From NCBI RefSeq assembly GCF_004341885.1, contig NZ_SLVX01000002.1:186001-250000 (forward strand): 64,000 nucleotides of DNA, read 5' to 3'. Source of the stretch: Shinella granuli (GTDB lineage: Bacteria > Pseudomonadota > Alphaproteobacteria > Rhizobiales > Rhizobiaceae). The position numbers and the translations under genes are program-made. The notes under the pieces were generated by a model. That model did no database searches. It worked only from the letters and a program-made list of their open reading frames with translations, and was not told the DNA's origin. Positions 1 to 7,480 of this stretch are shown here, in pieces. Numbering within the stretch: the first letter of the stretch is position 1; each line of letters begins with the position of its first letter.

Positions 1-1
1 C

Positions 2-613
2 AACATCCTGCTCGTCGCCGACGAGGTGATCTGCGGCTTCGGCCGCACCGGCCACTGGTTCGGCCACCAGCATTTTGGCGTGGAGCCGGACCTCGCGCCG
101 ATCGCCAAGGGCCTTTCGTCCGGCTACCTGCCGATCGGCGGCGTGATGGTCTCCGACCGCGTCGGCAATGTGCTGGTGGAAGAGGTCGGCGATTTCAACC
201 ACGGCTTCACCTATTCCGGCCACCCCGTCTGCGCCGCCGCGGCGCTGGAGAACCTGCGCATCATCGAGGAGGAACAGCTCGTCGAGCGCGTGCACGACGA
301 TATCGGACCCTATCTCGCCGCAGGCCTGAAATCGCTGGAAGACCTGCCGATCGTCGGCGAGGTCCAGCAGGTCGGCCTGATGGCCGCCGTCCAGCTCGCC
401 GAGGACAAGGCGAGCCGCAAGCGCTTCGAGGACAAGGAAAAGGCCGGCGTCACCGTGCGCAACCATTGCCTGGAAAACGGCCTCGTCCTGCGCGCCACCG
501 GCGACCGCATGCTCTTCTCCCCGCCGCTCGTCATCACCCATGCGGAGGTCGACCAGATGATCGACATCACGCGGAAGGGGCTGGAGCATGCGTGGAAAGT
601 GATGACGGCCTGA
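2..613 (+). CDS. Class III (PLP-dependent) aminotransferase, 3' part only
   Basis: The last 203 residues of a class III aminotransferase (omega-amino acid:pyruvate / acetylornithine / GABA superfamily); the 5' end lies before the window. The visible part opens with LLVADEVICGFGRTG, the signature of the family with the Asp that contacts the PLP pyridine nitrogen, followed by APIAKGLSSGYLPIGG, which holds the PLP-binding lysine, and the TYSGHPVCAAAALENL segment. These enzymes move an amino group from an amine or omega-amino acid to pyruvate or 2-oxoglutarate in the cytoplasm. The substrate cannot be told from this fragment. Its stop lies six bases from the stop of the convergent vapC gene. Confidence 0.9.
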   Translation, partial: NILLVADEVICGFGRTGHWFGHQHFGVEPDLAPIAKGLSSGYLPIGGVMVSDRVGNVLVEEVGDFNHGFTYSGHPVCAAAALENLRIIEEEQLVERVHDDIGPYLAAGLKSLEDLPIVGEVQQVGLMAAVQLAEDKASRKRFEDKEKAGVTVRNHCLENGLVLRATGDRMLFSPPLVITHAEVDQMIDITRKGLEHAWKVMTA

Positions 614-619
614 TTGGCC

Positions 620-1009
620 TTACGCGATCCGAAGGCCGAGATGCTCGGCCATCGGATCGAAATCCCTGTCGGCATGGAGCAGGCTGTGGCCGTGCTCCAT
701 GCAATAGGTGCCGATGATGAGGTCGGCGGTCTTGCGGATGGTGATGCCCTTTGAACGGAGAAGGCGGAAATTCGCGGCGGCTTTGACTGCAATTTCTGGC
801 GAAAGCATCGCGGCTTGCGCGAAGGCCGCCAACTCTTTCTGCAGGTAAGTCGCATGCTTATCGCTACGAGCGCCGCGCAGAACTTCCAATAAGACGATAT
901 CGCCAACGATGATTTGTGCCGGGTTCGAAATTGCCCTGAGCCGCATGACCTCGGGCGTATCGCGGTCGTGGATCAGCGCGATCCAAACAGAACTATCGAC
1001 GGCGATCAT
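620..1009 (-). CDS. vapC: VapC-type PIN-domain toxin ribonuclease
   Basis: A 129-residue PIN-domain protein, the usual VapC length. The acidic metal-binding residues of the fold are visible: Asp5 (VDSSVW), Glu42 (LLEVLRG), Asp96 (KTADLIIG) and Asp114/116/118 (HADRDFDPM). VapC toxins are Mg-dependent endoribonucleases, commonly cutting tRNA or rRNA, and are held inactive by VapB. The start at MIAVDSS fits PIN proteins; the longer reading frame upstream is only the out-of-frame antitoxin. It overlaps the 3' end of vapB by 17 bases, so the two are probably translationally coupled. The target RNA cannot be predicted. Confidence 0.85.
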   Translation of the reverse strand: MIAVDSSVWIALIHDRDTPEVMRLRAISNPAQIIVGDIVLLEVLRGARSDKHATYLQKELAAFAQAAMLSPEIAVKAAANFRLLRSKGITIRKTADLIIGTYCMEHGHSLLHADRDFDPMAEHLGLRIA

Positions 1010-1232
1010 TCCGCAGCGTCTTGAAGCAATTCTTCGGATCGATATCCGTGCGCATCTCGTCGAGGTCGCCCTCCCAGCCCATGCCGCGAAGGTTTTCGAG
1101 AGCTTCGCGGCGCTGGCAATTTTGCACGAATTCACGAAGCGCCAGATCCACGATAGCCTTCTTCGTGGGAAGGCCGGTGAATTCTTTTGCTTTCGCAATC
1201 AAATCGTCATCGAGATCGATGTTCGTGCGCAT
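993..1232 (-). CDS. vapB: VapB-type antitoxin
   Basis: A 79-residue protein starting MRTNIDLDDDLIAKAKEFTG, the ribbon-helix-helix-like N-terminus typical of VapB antitoxins of the type II TA family that begins MRTNI(D/V)DD. The remainder would wrap the PIN toxin. I chose the internal Met at 1232 over one 11 codons upstream because the family starts exactly at MRTN. It is upstream of and overlaps vapC, the normal antitoxin-first order, and probably represses its own promoter between 1233 and 1294. The function rests on motif and context. Confidence 0.8.
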   Translation of the reverse strand: MRTNIDLDDDLIAKAKEFTGLPTKKAIVDLALREFVQNCQRREALENLRGMGWEGDLDEMRTDIDPKNCFKTLRNDRRR

Positions 1233-1294
1233 GGCGGCCTCGTGTGCATGAAGTAAGAAAATCATACACCAAAATGAGGCAGATCACAACGAAA

Positions 1295-2797
1295 TCACTG
1301 AAACGCCGTCTCGAAGAAGCTCCTCAGTTTGCGCGAATGCAGCTTCTCCGTCGGCATGCCTGCCAGCTTCTCCAGCGCCCGGATCCCGATGCGCAGATGC
1401 TGGTTCACCTGCGTCCTATAGAAGGCCGTCGCCATGCCCGGCAGCTTCAGCTCGCCATGCAGCGGCTTGTCGGAAACGCACAGCAGCGTGCCGTAGGGCA
1501 CGCGGAAGCGGAAGCCGTTGGCGGCGATGGTGGCCGATTCCATGTCGAGCGCGATGGCGCGGGACTGGGAGAGGCGTTTGACGGGGCCGCGCTGGTCGCG
1601 AAGCTCCCAGTTGCGGTTGTCGATGGTGGCGACGGTGCCGGTGCGCATGATGCGCTTGAGGTCGTAGCCTTCGAGGCCCGTCACCTCCTCGACGGCGCTT
1701 TCCAGCGCCACCTGCACTTCGGCCAGCGCCGGGATCGGCACCCAGACGGGCAGGTCGTCGTCGAGCACGTGGTCCTCGCGCACATAGGCGTGGGCCAGCA
1801 CGTAGTCGCCGAGCGTCTGGCTGTTCCTGAGGCCCGCGCAATGGCCGAGCATCAGCCAGGCGTGCGGGCGCAGCACGGCGATATGGTCGGTGATCGTCTT
1901 GGCATTGGAAGGGCCGACGCCGATATTGACCAGCGTGATGCCGCCATGGCCCTTCTTCTTGATGTGATAGGCCGGCATCTGCGGCAGGCGGGCGAGCGTC
2001 AGGTCGGTCTCCGGCTTGTCGGCGCCGGCGGGCGTCACGATGTTGCCGGGCTCGACGAAGGCCGTATAGCCGTTGCCGCCCTCGGCCATCTGCAGGCGCG
2101 CCCAGGCGCAGAACTCGTCGACATAGAACTGGTAGTTCGTGAAGAGCACGAAGTTCTGGAAATGGTTCGCGCTCGTCGCCGTGTAGTGGCTGAGGCGGGC
2201 GAGCGAATAATCGATGCGCTGCGCGGTGAAGGGCGCGAGCGGCGAGGGCTCGCCGGGACCAGGCTCATAGGCGCCGTTGGCGATCTCGTCGTCGGTGGTG
2301 GTGAGGTCCGGCGCATCGAAGAGATCGCGCAGCGGCAGCTCGATGCCCTCGGCGATCTCCGCCTCCACATAGGCGCCTTCGCCGAAGGCGAAATGCAGCG
2401 GGATCGGGGTCGTCGATTCCGACACGATGACGCGGACGCCGTGGTTGCGCATCAGCAGGCCGAGTTGTTCCTTGAGATAGTGCCGGAAGAGTTTCGGGCG
2501 CGTGATGGTGGTCGTGTAGACGCCCGGCGAGGCGACATAACCGTAGGACAGGCGGGAATCGACATGGCCGAAGCTGGTCGTCTCGATGGAGACCTGCGGA
2601 TAGCAGGCGCGGAAGCGCTTGTCCGGGCTGCCGTTCTTGCCGAGCGAGACGAAGGCGTCGGTCAGGAAGGTCGTGTTGCGGTCGTAGAGGGCCTGCAGGG
2701 CATCGACCGCGGCCACCGGATCCTCGAAGGATTGCGGCTCATAGGGCTCGGGCGTCGCGAAGGAAAGGGGCTTCGGGGAAAAGATTCGTTTGCTCAT
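1295..2797 (-). CDS. amn: AMP nucleosidase
   Basis: A 500-residue protein with the full length and order of bacterial AMP nucleosidase: an N-terminal Amn-specific domain (about residues 1-180), then a nucleoside phosphorylase-like catalytic domain with LVNIGVGPSNAKTITDHIA and WLMLGHCAGLR. It cleaves AMP to adenine and ribose 5-phosphate in the cytoplasm, which adjusts adenylate pools. The segment LDMESATIAANGFRFRVPYGTL matches the PNP/UDP family substrate site. It stands alone: vapBC lies downstream on the same strand with a 62-base gap, and a small SMR-like membrane protein gene lies upstream, 60 bases away. Confidence 0.93.
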   Translation of the reverse strand: MSKRIFSPKPLSFATPEPYEPQSFEDPVAAVDALQALYDRNTTFLTDAFVSLGKNGSPDKRFRACYPQVSIETTSFGHVDSRLSYGYVASPGVYTTTITRPKLFRHYLKEQLGLLMRNHGVRVIVSESTTPIPLHFAFGEGAYVEAEIAEGIELPLRDLFDAPDLTTTDDEIANGAYEPGPGEPSPLAPFTAQRIDYSLARLSHYTATSANHFQNFVLFTNYQFYVDEFCAWARLQMAEGGNGYTAFVEPGNIVTPAGADKPETDLTLARLPQMPAYHIKKKGHGGITLVNIGVGPSNAKTITDHIAVLRPHAWLMLGHCAGLRNSQTLGDYVLAHAYVREDHVLDDDLPVWVPIPALAEVQVALESAVEEVTGLEGYDLKRIMRTGTVATIDNRNWELRDQRGPVKRLSQSRAIALDMESATIAANGFRFRVPYGTLLCVSDKPLHGELKLPGMATAFYRTQVNQHLRIGIRALEKLAGMPTEKLHSRKLRSFFETAFQ

Positions 2798-2857
2798 GAA
2801 TCACTATAGGTGTTGCTTTCTGACAAGCAAACGACAACTTCAGCGCGCCCGCAAGAC

Positions 2858-3178
2858 CTAACGCGGGGCCGCCAGGATGATGCCGGCACCGACGAGCGCC
2901 AGCGTTGCGCCCGCCATGTCGAAGCGGTCGGGGCGAAGCCCTTCGGCAAACCAGAGCCACAGGAGGGAGGCGGCGATATAGACCCCGCCATAGGCCGCAT
3001 AGGCGCGGCCGGCAAAGGCGCTGTCGACCTGCGTCAGCAGCCAGCCGAAAAGCGCGAGCGAGACCATGCCGGGCAGCAGCCAGAGGATGGTTTTATCGAG
3101 CCGCCACCAGGCCCAGAAGGCGAAACATCCGGCGATCTCGGCAAGGGCCGCGGCGGAAAAGACAAGAAGGGATTTCAT
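2858..3178 (-). CDS. UPF0060 / YnfA family small membrane protein
   Basis: A 106-residue protein with four hydrophobic helices, matching the YnfA (UPF0060) family in length and sequence. Visible family features are [15 protein letters not shown] near the N-terminus, [22 protein letters not shown] in the third helix and [17 protein letters not shown] at the C-terminus. YnfA proteins are related in fold to small multidrug resistance (SMR) transporters, and some export cationic drugs; the substrate here is unknown. I start at [10 protein letters not shown], the standard family start, rather than ten codons upstream. Confidence 0.88.
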   Translation of the reverse strand: MKSLLVFSAAALAEIAGCFAFWAWWRLDKTILWLLPGMVSLALFGWLLTQVDSAFAGRAYAAYGGVYIAASLLWLWFAEGLRPDRFDMAGATLALVGAGIILAAPR

Positions 3179-3298
3179 CCGCGGCTCCAGGCTCAGGCAC
3201 GTCGCCATGCGCCCCCTCTTTCGGATTTCCGCCGACGGGAACGGATATGCGCTGGCCTGACCGGTTTAGCACGAATGGCAGGAGGGGAAAGCGTAATC

Positions 3299-3475
3299 TC
3301 AGCTCATCGACTGGCGCTGGAGCGTGACGAAGAGGACGAGGCCCGCCCCCTGCTTTTCGATGCCGAGACCGCCGGCATTGCTCCAGGCGAGCGCACCGAC
3401 CGGGGCGATCATCATCGCCGAAAGAGCGAGGATGCGCAGGGCGGTGGCGCAGGTATGGGCAAGGGCGGTCGTCAT
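3299..3475 (-). CDS. Possible small membrane protein (58 aa)
   Basis: A short open frame coding 58 residues (MTTALAHTC... ending RQSMS) with a hydrophobic stretch near residues 14-31 that could be a signal or a single membrane helix. It lies between the YnfA-like gene and another tiny membrane protein on the same strand. There is no strong ribosome-binding site. I do not recognise a family, so it may be a chance frame. Confidence 0.3.
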   Translation of the reverse strand: MTTALAHTCATALRILALSAMMIAPVGALAWSNAGGLGIEKQGAGLVLFVTLQRQSMS

Positions 3476-3506
3476 TTCGGTGTGTCCAGCAGTCTTGGAG
3501 GGAGGA

Positions 3507-3671
3507 TCAGAGCGAGGCGCGGCACATGTCCGGCGTCGCGCAGGCGACGAACTTGCCGGTCGTGTTGTGCGTGCTGCGGCGGTAGTCGGTCTCGACGGCG
3601 GCGGCGAGCATGATCGCGAAAATGGCCATCAGCAGGGTGATGATCGTCAGGCGGCGCGCGAGGATGTCCAT
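3507..3671 (-). CDS. Small hypothetical single-pass membrane protein (54 aa)
   Basis: Codes 54 residues with a clear hydrophobic helix (LTIITLLMAIFAIMLAAAVE, about residues 8-27) followed by a short polar tail with two cysteines (CATPDMC). A GAGGGA ribosome-binding sequence sits about eight bases before the ATG at 3671, which decides between this start and one seven codons upstream. No family is recognised. The topology suggests a small inner-membrane protein with a periplasmic tail. Confidence 0.5.
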   Translation of the reverse strand: MDILARRLTIITLLMAIFAIMLAAAVETDYRRSTHNTTGKFVACATPDMCRASL

Positions 3672-3692
3672 GGTGTCGTCCCTCATTGACAT

Positions 3693-4035
3693 GTTTCAGT
3701 GTGACCCTTGTCGCATTGCGGGACTGAACACTCCCTGAGAGGCCGGTTCATCTCCCGTTCAGGAAAGCTGTGATCGCGCCTTGCGGGGAGGGAACGGGCC
3801 GCGTGGAGCGGCAGCAGGCAGGGCGCACCAGAAGGGGTGGCCACTCATCGAGTCGGCCGGTTGGCCGGCATCAGGCGGCTATGAGCCCAATATTCGGCCC
3901 GGGGGAACTGGCATTTTCATGTGGAGAAACAGATTGGCCCGGGAAAGGGCGAGCAGCGCGCCGGCGCGCTGAAAATCGCGGGAACGGCCGAATGCCGGCG
4001 CCGGGGCGCCGGCCGGTTTCCTCAATCCCTGCCGT
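3693..4035. other. Intergenic region, no feature seen
   Basis: About 340 bases between two leftward genes. Short frames on both strands lack ribosome-binding sites and recognisable sequence. The region next to 3693 probably holds the promoter of the 54-residue membrane protein. No repeat or hairpin stood out. Confidence 0.4.
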
Positions 4036-4374
4036 TCAAAGCCGCGACCAGGTCTGCGACTTGCAGAGCACCTTCAGGACGCAGCCCTTCATCTTCAGCG
4101 AATGGCCGCTGACCGAACCGGAGCCGCTATAGGTCTTGTCGGCTGCCGGATCGGTGATCGAACCGGTATAGTCCGCGCCGGCGCCCTCCAGCCTGCCGAT
4201 GCGCTTGCCGGCGAATTTCCCGGTTTTCAATGTGATGCAGAAACTGCCGCCGCATCTGGCGATGGCCGCGGTCTCGCCGCTGGCGGTCTTCCAGGTGCCC
4301 TCGATCGGCTCGGCGGCAAGGGCCATGCCGGGAACGGCGAACAGCGCCGCGGCCATCCATGTCTTCAGCTTCAT
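4036..4374 (-). CDS. DUF2147 family secreted protein
   Basis: A 112-residue protein with an N-terminal signal peptide (MKLKTWMAAALFAVPGMALA, cut before AEPIEG) and a small beta-rich domain that matches DUF2147: EGTWKTASGETAAIARCGGSFCITLKTG ... YTGSITDPAADKTYSGSGSVSG ... MKGCVLKVLCKSQTWSR. The Cys pairs fit an oxidised periplasmic fold. The biochemical role of DUF2147 is not established; many Rhizobiales carry several copies. A 14-base palindrome lies 37-50 bases upstream of the start. Confidence 0.8.
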   Translation of the reverse strand: MKLKTWMAAALFAVPGMALAAEPIEGTWKTASGETAAIARCGGSFCITLKTGKFAGKRIGRLEGAGADYTGSITDPAADKTYSGSGSVSGHSLKMKGCVLKVLCKSQTWSRL

Positions 4375-4840
4375 TCTTTTCCTCCTCCAGAATGCGGGGA
4401 GAACGATATCTTACGCGAACGTAAAGGTAAATATGCCGGAAGGGCGGATTTGCGCGCGTTTTCGCCCTCGGCGCCGACGAAAATTTGCATCCTGGGAAAA
4501 CCCGACCGGTTTGCGTGGTTAGCGAAAGGTTGAAATCGCCGGTTGAACAATCGGTAAATTTTGAAGCGAATGCGGCGGTTTCCAGCGCTTCCGATGTTTA
4601 ACGAAAACCCAATTTTACCAAGCGTTTGGACTTTGTTTGTCTCAAATTAAGCATGCATTTTAAGCGCATTTTGAAAGGCCCGCGGCATAGTGGAGCCATA
4701 AGACGAGCAGGGAAAACCCGCCGGCAAAACTCTGAAGGAAGACCAAGGCCGCTGAAGACGGCAGGCGCCCAAGGAGGCCCGAAAGGGCAGGTAAAACAGG
4801 ACAATACGAGCAGAAAACCAGGTAGACAGGGACAATCGAA
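4375..4840. other. Intergenic region with divergent promoters
   Basis: About 465 bases separating the leftward DUF2147 gene from the rightward Sel1-like gene. It is noticeably A/T-richer than the coding DNA around 4500-4680, as expected for promoters reading both ways. Apart from the palindrome at 4411 I see no repeat, RNA gene or convincing coding frame. Confidence 0.45.
4411..4424. promoter_or_regulatory. 14-bp palindrome, possible operator of the DUF2147 gene
   Basis: TTACG-CGAA-CGTAA is an inverted repeat placed 37-50 bases before the DUF2147 start codon, where a repressor or MerR-type activator would bind. The TTACG half-site recalls MerR-family regulator sites, but the regulator is not identified. 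Confidence 0.3.
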
Positions 4841-5110
4841 ATGGCACGCTTTGACTTTCAGAACACCGAAACGGCCGCCATGACGGGCGGCGAGAACCGC
4901 GCCGAGATCTTCTGCGACATGGGCCTCATGTATGCCACCGGCCGCGGCTGCGCCGTCGACGTGGTGCAGGCGCACAAATGGCTCAACATCGCCGCCATCA
5001 AGGGTTGCGAACGCGCCGCCGAGCTGCGCGCCGACCTTGCCGCGACGATGACGAAGACCGACCTCGCCCTGGCGCTGCGTGCAGCGCGCGAGTGGATGAC
5101 GGTTCATTGA
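4841..5110 (+). CDS. Single Sel1-like repeat protein
   Basis: An 89-residue protein carrying one Sel1-like (SLR) repeat: FCDMGLMYATGRGCAVDVVQAHKWLNIAAIKG has the paired-helix pattern with the G-x-G-C turn and the W/A-rich second helix. SLR units are TPR-like protein-interaction repeats. There is no signal peptide, so it is probably cytoplasmic. Small stand-alone SLR proteins of this kind are common in Rhizobiaceae; their partner is unknown. Its 3' end is followed within six bases by the left arm of the GGCAGTA inverted-repeat element, where the gene faces the convergent aminotransferase. Confidence 0.75.
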   Translation: MARFDFQNTETAAMTGGENRAEIFCDMGLMYATGRGCAVDVVQAHKWLNIAAIKGCERAAELRADLAATMTKTDLALALRAAREWMTVH

Positions 5111-5115
5111 TGGGG

Positions 5116-5230
5116 GGTAGCCAGTAGGCAGTAACCAATGGGGAACAGGAAGGCTCCACGGTCAAAAGAAAAAGCCTCATCCGACCGCGACCGACCAAAT
5201 TCCCCTGCCTACTGTCTACTGCCTATTGCC
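5116..5230. repeat. Inverted-repeat element of the GGCAGTA family, copy 1
   Basis: The left arm (5116-5139, GGTAGCCAGTAGGCAGTAAC...) and right arm (5206-5230, TGCCTACTGTCTACTGCC...) are imperfect inverted copies built from the heptad GGCAGTA, with about 66 bases between them. The element lies between two convergent genes and could act as a bidirectional terminator. The right arm reaches into the 3' end of the HisC-like gene and supplies its last six codons and stop. A second copy lies at 32225. Confidence 0.7.
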
Positions 5231-6330
5231 TCCAACACCTGCGGCAACGCCTCCTCCAGCAACGCCATATCGTTTTCCGGCCCGACGCTGATGCGGATGC
5301 ATCGGTTGAGGGGGGCGATGCCCGGCATGCGGATGAAGACGCCATGTTCCATCAGGCCGTCGACAATGGCGCGGGCGTGGGTGCCGTCCCGGCCGCAATC
5401 GATGGTGACGAAATTGGTGGCGGAGGCGAGGGGGGACAAGCCGTTGGACCGCGCGATCTGCGAGATGCGCTCGCGGGAGGCGCCGATACGGACGATGACG
5501 TCCGCAAGATAGGCCTGGTCCTTCAGCGCGGCGAGCGCCGCCTGGACCGAAATCCGGGCCATGCCGAAATGATTTCGGATCTTGTCGAAGGCCTGCGCAT
5601 TGCCGAGCGTGCCGATCGCATAGCCGATCCGCGCGCCGGCAAGGCCGTAGGCCTTCGAGAAGGTGCGCATGCGCAGGATGTTCGGCTGGCCGATCAGCGC
5701 GCCGATCGGGGGAATGGTGCCCGCCGGCGCCGTCTCGCCATAGGCCTCGTCGAGAATGAGCAGCGTCGTTTCCGGCAGCGCCCGCGCGAAGGAGACGACG
5801 CTGTCGGCGTCCCACCAGCTTCCCATCGGATTGTCCGGATTGGCGAAATAGACGAGCGGCGCATTCTCCCGCCGCACGGCTTCGAGGAGGCCGTCGAGGT
5901 CCTCCCGGTCGTTGACATAGGGCACGGTGACGAGCCGGCCGCCGAACCCGTTCACATGGTAGTTGAAGGTCGGATAGCCGCCGAGCGAGGTGACGACCGG
6001 CGTACCCGGCTCGATGACCAGCCGCACGATCTCGCCGAGCAGCCCGTCGATGCCGCCGCCGATGGCGATGTTGTCGCGCGAAATGCCGTGATGAAGGGCA
6101 AGCGCCTCCCGCAGGTCGAAATTCTCCGGATCGGCATACATCCAGGTCGTGCCGGCGGCAGCGCCGATCGCCGCCAGGACGGACGGCGCCGGGCCGAAGC
6201 CGCTCTCGTTCGCGCCGATGCGGGCGCGCACGGCAAGGCCGCGATTGCGCTCGATGGCTTCCGGCCCGACGAAGGGCACGGTTGCGGGCAGGGACTGGGC
6301 GAGGGCGGTGAAGCGGGAGAATGCGGACAT
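5209..6330 (-). CDS. HisC-like class I/II PLP aminotransferase
   Basis: A 373-residue aminotransferase of the histidinol-phosphate type. It shows NESGFGPAPSVLAAI near the N-terminus, NPDNPMGSWW (substrate/PLP contact), LLILDEAYGE (PLP Asp and Tyr) and RTFSKAYGLAGARIGYA (PLP-lysine and the following phosphate-binding Arg). It transfers an amino group using PLP in the cytoplasm. Histidinol phosphate or an aromatic amino acid are the likely substrates, but no his genes are nearby, so I leave the symbol empty. I start at MSAFSRF (6330), after a short GCAGG ribosome site. The final residues AIGSRQ and the stop codon are made from the repeat arm at 5206-5230, so the C-terminus was probably rewritten by the repeat. 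Confidence 0.82.
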   Translation of the reverse strand: MSAFSRFTALAQSLPATVPFVGPEAIERNRGLAVRARIGANESGFGPAPSVLAAIGAAAGTTWMYADPENFDLREALALHHGISRDNIAIGGGIDGLLGEIVRLVIEPGTPVVTSLGGYPTFNYHVNGFGGRLVTVPYVNDREDLDGLLEAVRRENAPLVYFANPDNPMGSWWDADSVVSFARALPETTLLILDEAYGETAPAGTIPPIGALIGQPNILRMRTFSKAYGLAGARIGYAIGTLGNAQAFDKIRNHFGMARISVQAALAALKDQAYLADVIVRIGASRERISQIARSNGLSPLASATNFVTIDCGRDGTHARAIVDGLMEHGVFIRMPGIAPLNRCIRISVGPENDMALLEEALPQVLEAIGSRQ

Positions 6331-6451
6331 GGGACCTGCTGGGATCGATCGAGACGGATGCGGGAGGCCGCTGCCGATGCGCCGCAAGATCGCGCCGCCG
6401 GAATCGGTTCCCGGCGGGCAGCCTAGCCAATAATATCGTGACGCGAAACGA

Positions 6452-6880
6452 TCAGTTGGCGGCCGAACCGATGCCGGCTTTCTCCACGCCCACCATGTAG
6501 CGCCGTTCCGGCTGCTTGAGGCGGCCGGTGATGCCGCCGGTGAAATAATCGGACCGCACGATCATGCGCAGGAGCTCCTCGTCGATCTCCTTGATGAACT
6601 GCACGCCGATGCGGTTGTCGTTGCGATAGACTTCCGCGCAGCCGATGCGCGAGGCGACGCCGACGATGGAGAGGTAGTAGTGCAGCGGCAGGCCGATCGT
6701 CGTGCCGACGGTAAAGCTCGCGCCGCCGAGCGATATGTCGATCAGCCTGCAACTGCGCGTCTTGGGTGCCATCAGGTCGAAACCGACCGTCATCAGCATG
6801 CCCTGCCGGTTGACCGCGAACCGCTCCCATTTCCGCTCGTAGAGGCCTGCGCCTGTGCGCTGCTTGGCGTCGTCACTCAT
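6452..6880 (-). CDS. PilZ domain protein (c-di-GMP receptor)
   Basis: A 142-residue single-domain PilZ protein. The c-di-GMP binding signature is present: RKWER (RxxxR) near residues 15-19 and DISLGGASF (D-x-S-x-x-G) near residues 48-56, with the beta-barrel strand GCAEVYRNDNRIGVQF. PilZ proteins bind cyclic di-GMP and alter motility, polysaccharide synthesis or other surface functions in the cytoplasm. A GGGAGAAAG ribosome site precedes the start. A second PilZ-fold gene lies 128 bases upstream on the same strand. Confidence 0.85.
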   Translation of the reverse strand: MSDDAKQRTGAGLYERKWERFAVNRQGMLMTVGFDLMAPKTRSCRLIDISLGGASFTVGTTIGLPLHYYLSIVGVASRIGCAEVYRNDNRIGVQFIKEIDEELLRMIVRSDYFTGGITGRLKQPERRYMVGVEKAGIGSAAN

Positions 6881-7007
6881 TGCCGCTTTCTCCCAAAGAG
6901 GACGTCATGTCCGACAGAGACGGGCAGAGTGTCGCAGGCGATTATTTTGTTTCGTTGAAACAAATATTTAAAAGTTTAAACGCTCCGCTTTTCGGCGCAG
7001 GCGACGC

Positions 7008-7364
7008 TCAGGCCTCGTGGTCCTGCGGCGTGCGGCCGAGCACCAGATCGAGGAAATCCGCATCCAGGAACATGTTGAAGCGCACCACCAGCTCCTCGCC
7101 GTCGCGCTTGAATTCCGTGCAGGGGATTTCGTCGCGGATGCCGTGGATCTCCAGGTAGAAGTTCTCCGGCAGGGTCAGCGCCTTGTTGATCGAAAGCACC
7201 GCGCCGGCGCTGGAAATGCTGCGGATGAGGCAGGTATAGCGCATCGCCGTGCTGAGATGGTGGCCGATCGGCGTGACGAAGCCGGGCCTGTCGATGCGAT
7301 ACTGGACGAAACTGCGCTTGGGATGGCGCAGGCGAAGCTGGTCGTGGACGTGTTCGAGGGGCAT
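7008..7364 (-). CDS. PilZ-fold protein with degenerate ligand motif
   Basis: A 118-residue protein whose pattern ([17 protein letters not shown] ... [34 protein letters not shown] ... VRFNMF) follows the PilZ barrel. However, the RxxxR motif is not in the canonical spacing, and the D/N-x-S-x-x-G motif reads SISSAG, with Ser in place of the acidic or Asn residue. It may therefore fail to bind c-di-GMP and act as a partner or a differently tuned receptor. The Met at 7364 follows a strong GGGAGGGAG ribosome site; the longer frame upstream is not credible. Confidence 0.7.
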   Translation of the reverse strand: MPLEHVHDQLRLRHPKRSFVQYRIDRPGFVTPIGHHLSTAMRYTCLIRSISSAGAVLSINKALTLPENFYLEIHGIRDEIPCTEFKRDGEELVVRFNMFLDADFLDLVLGRTPQDHEA

Positions 7365-7480
7365 GGCTCCCTCCCGCTCCTGTGGCTCGTGACCGAGTGT
7401 ACCGAAACGGGATGGACAAAACGTGAAGACGGCCGCTTGCATTCGAACAAGCGGCCGCCGGATGGATAAAGGGCTGGGGC

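Noticed and set aside
5209-6330. Naming the aminotransferase hisC
   Set aside because: The fold and motifs fit, but no histidine genes are nearby, and HisC-like paralogues with other substrates are common in rhizobia.
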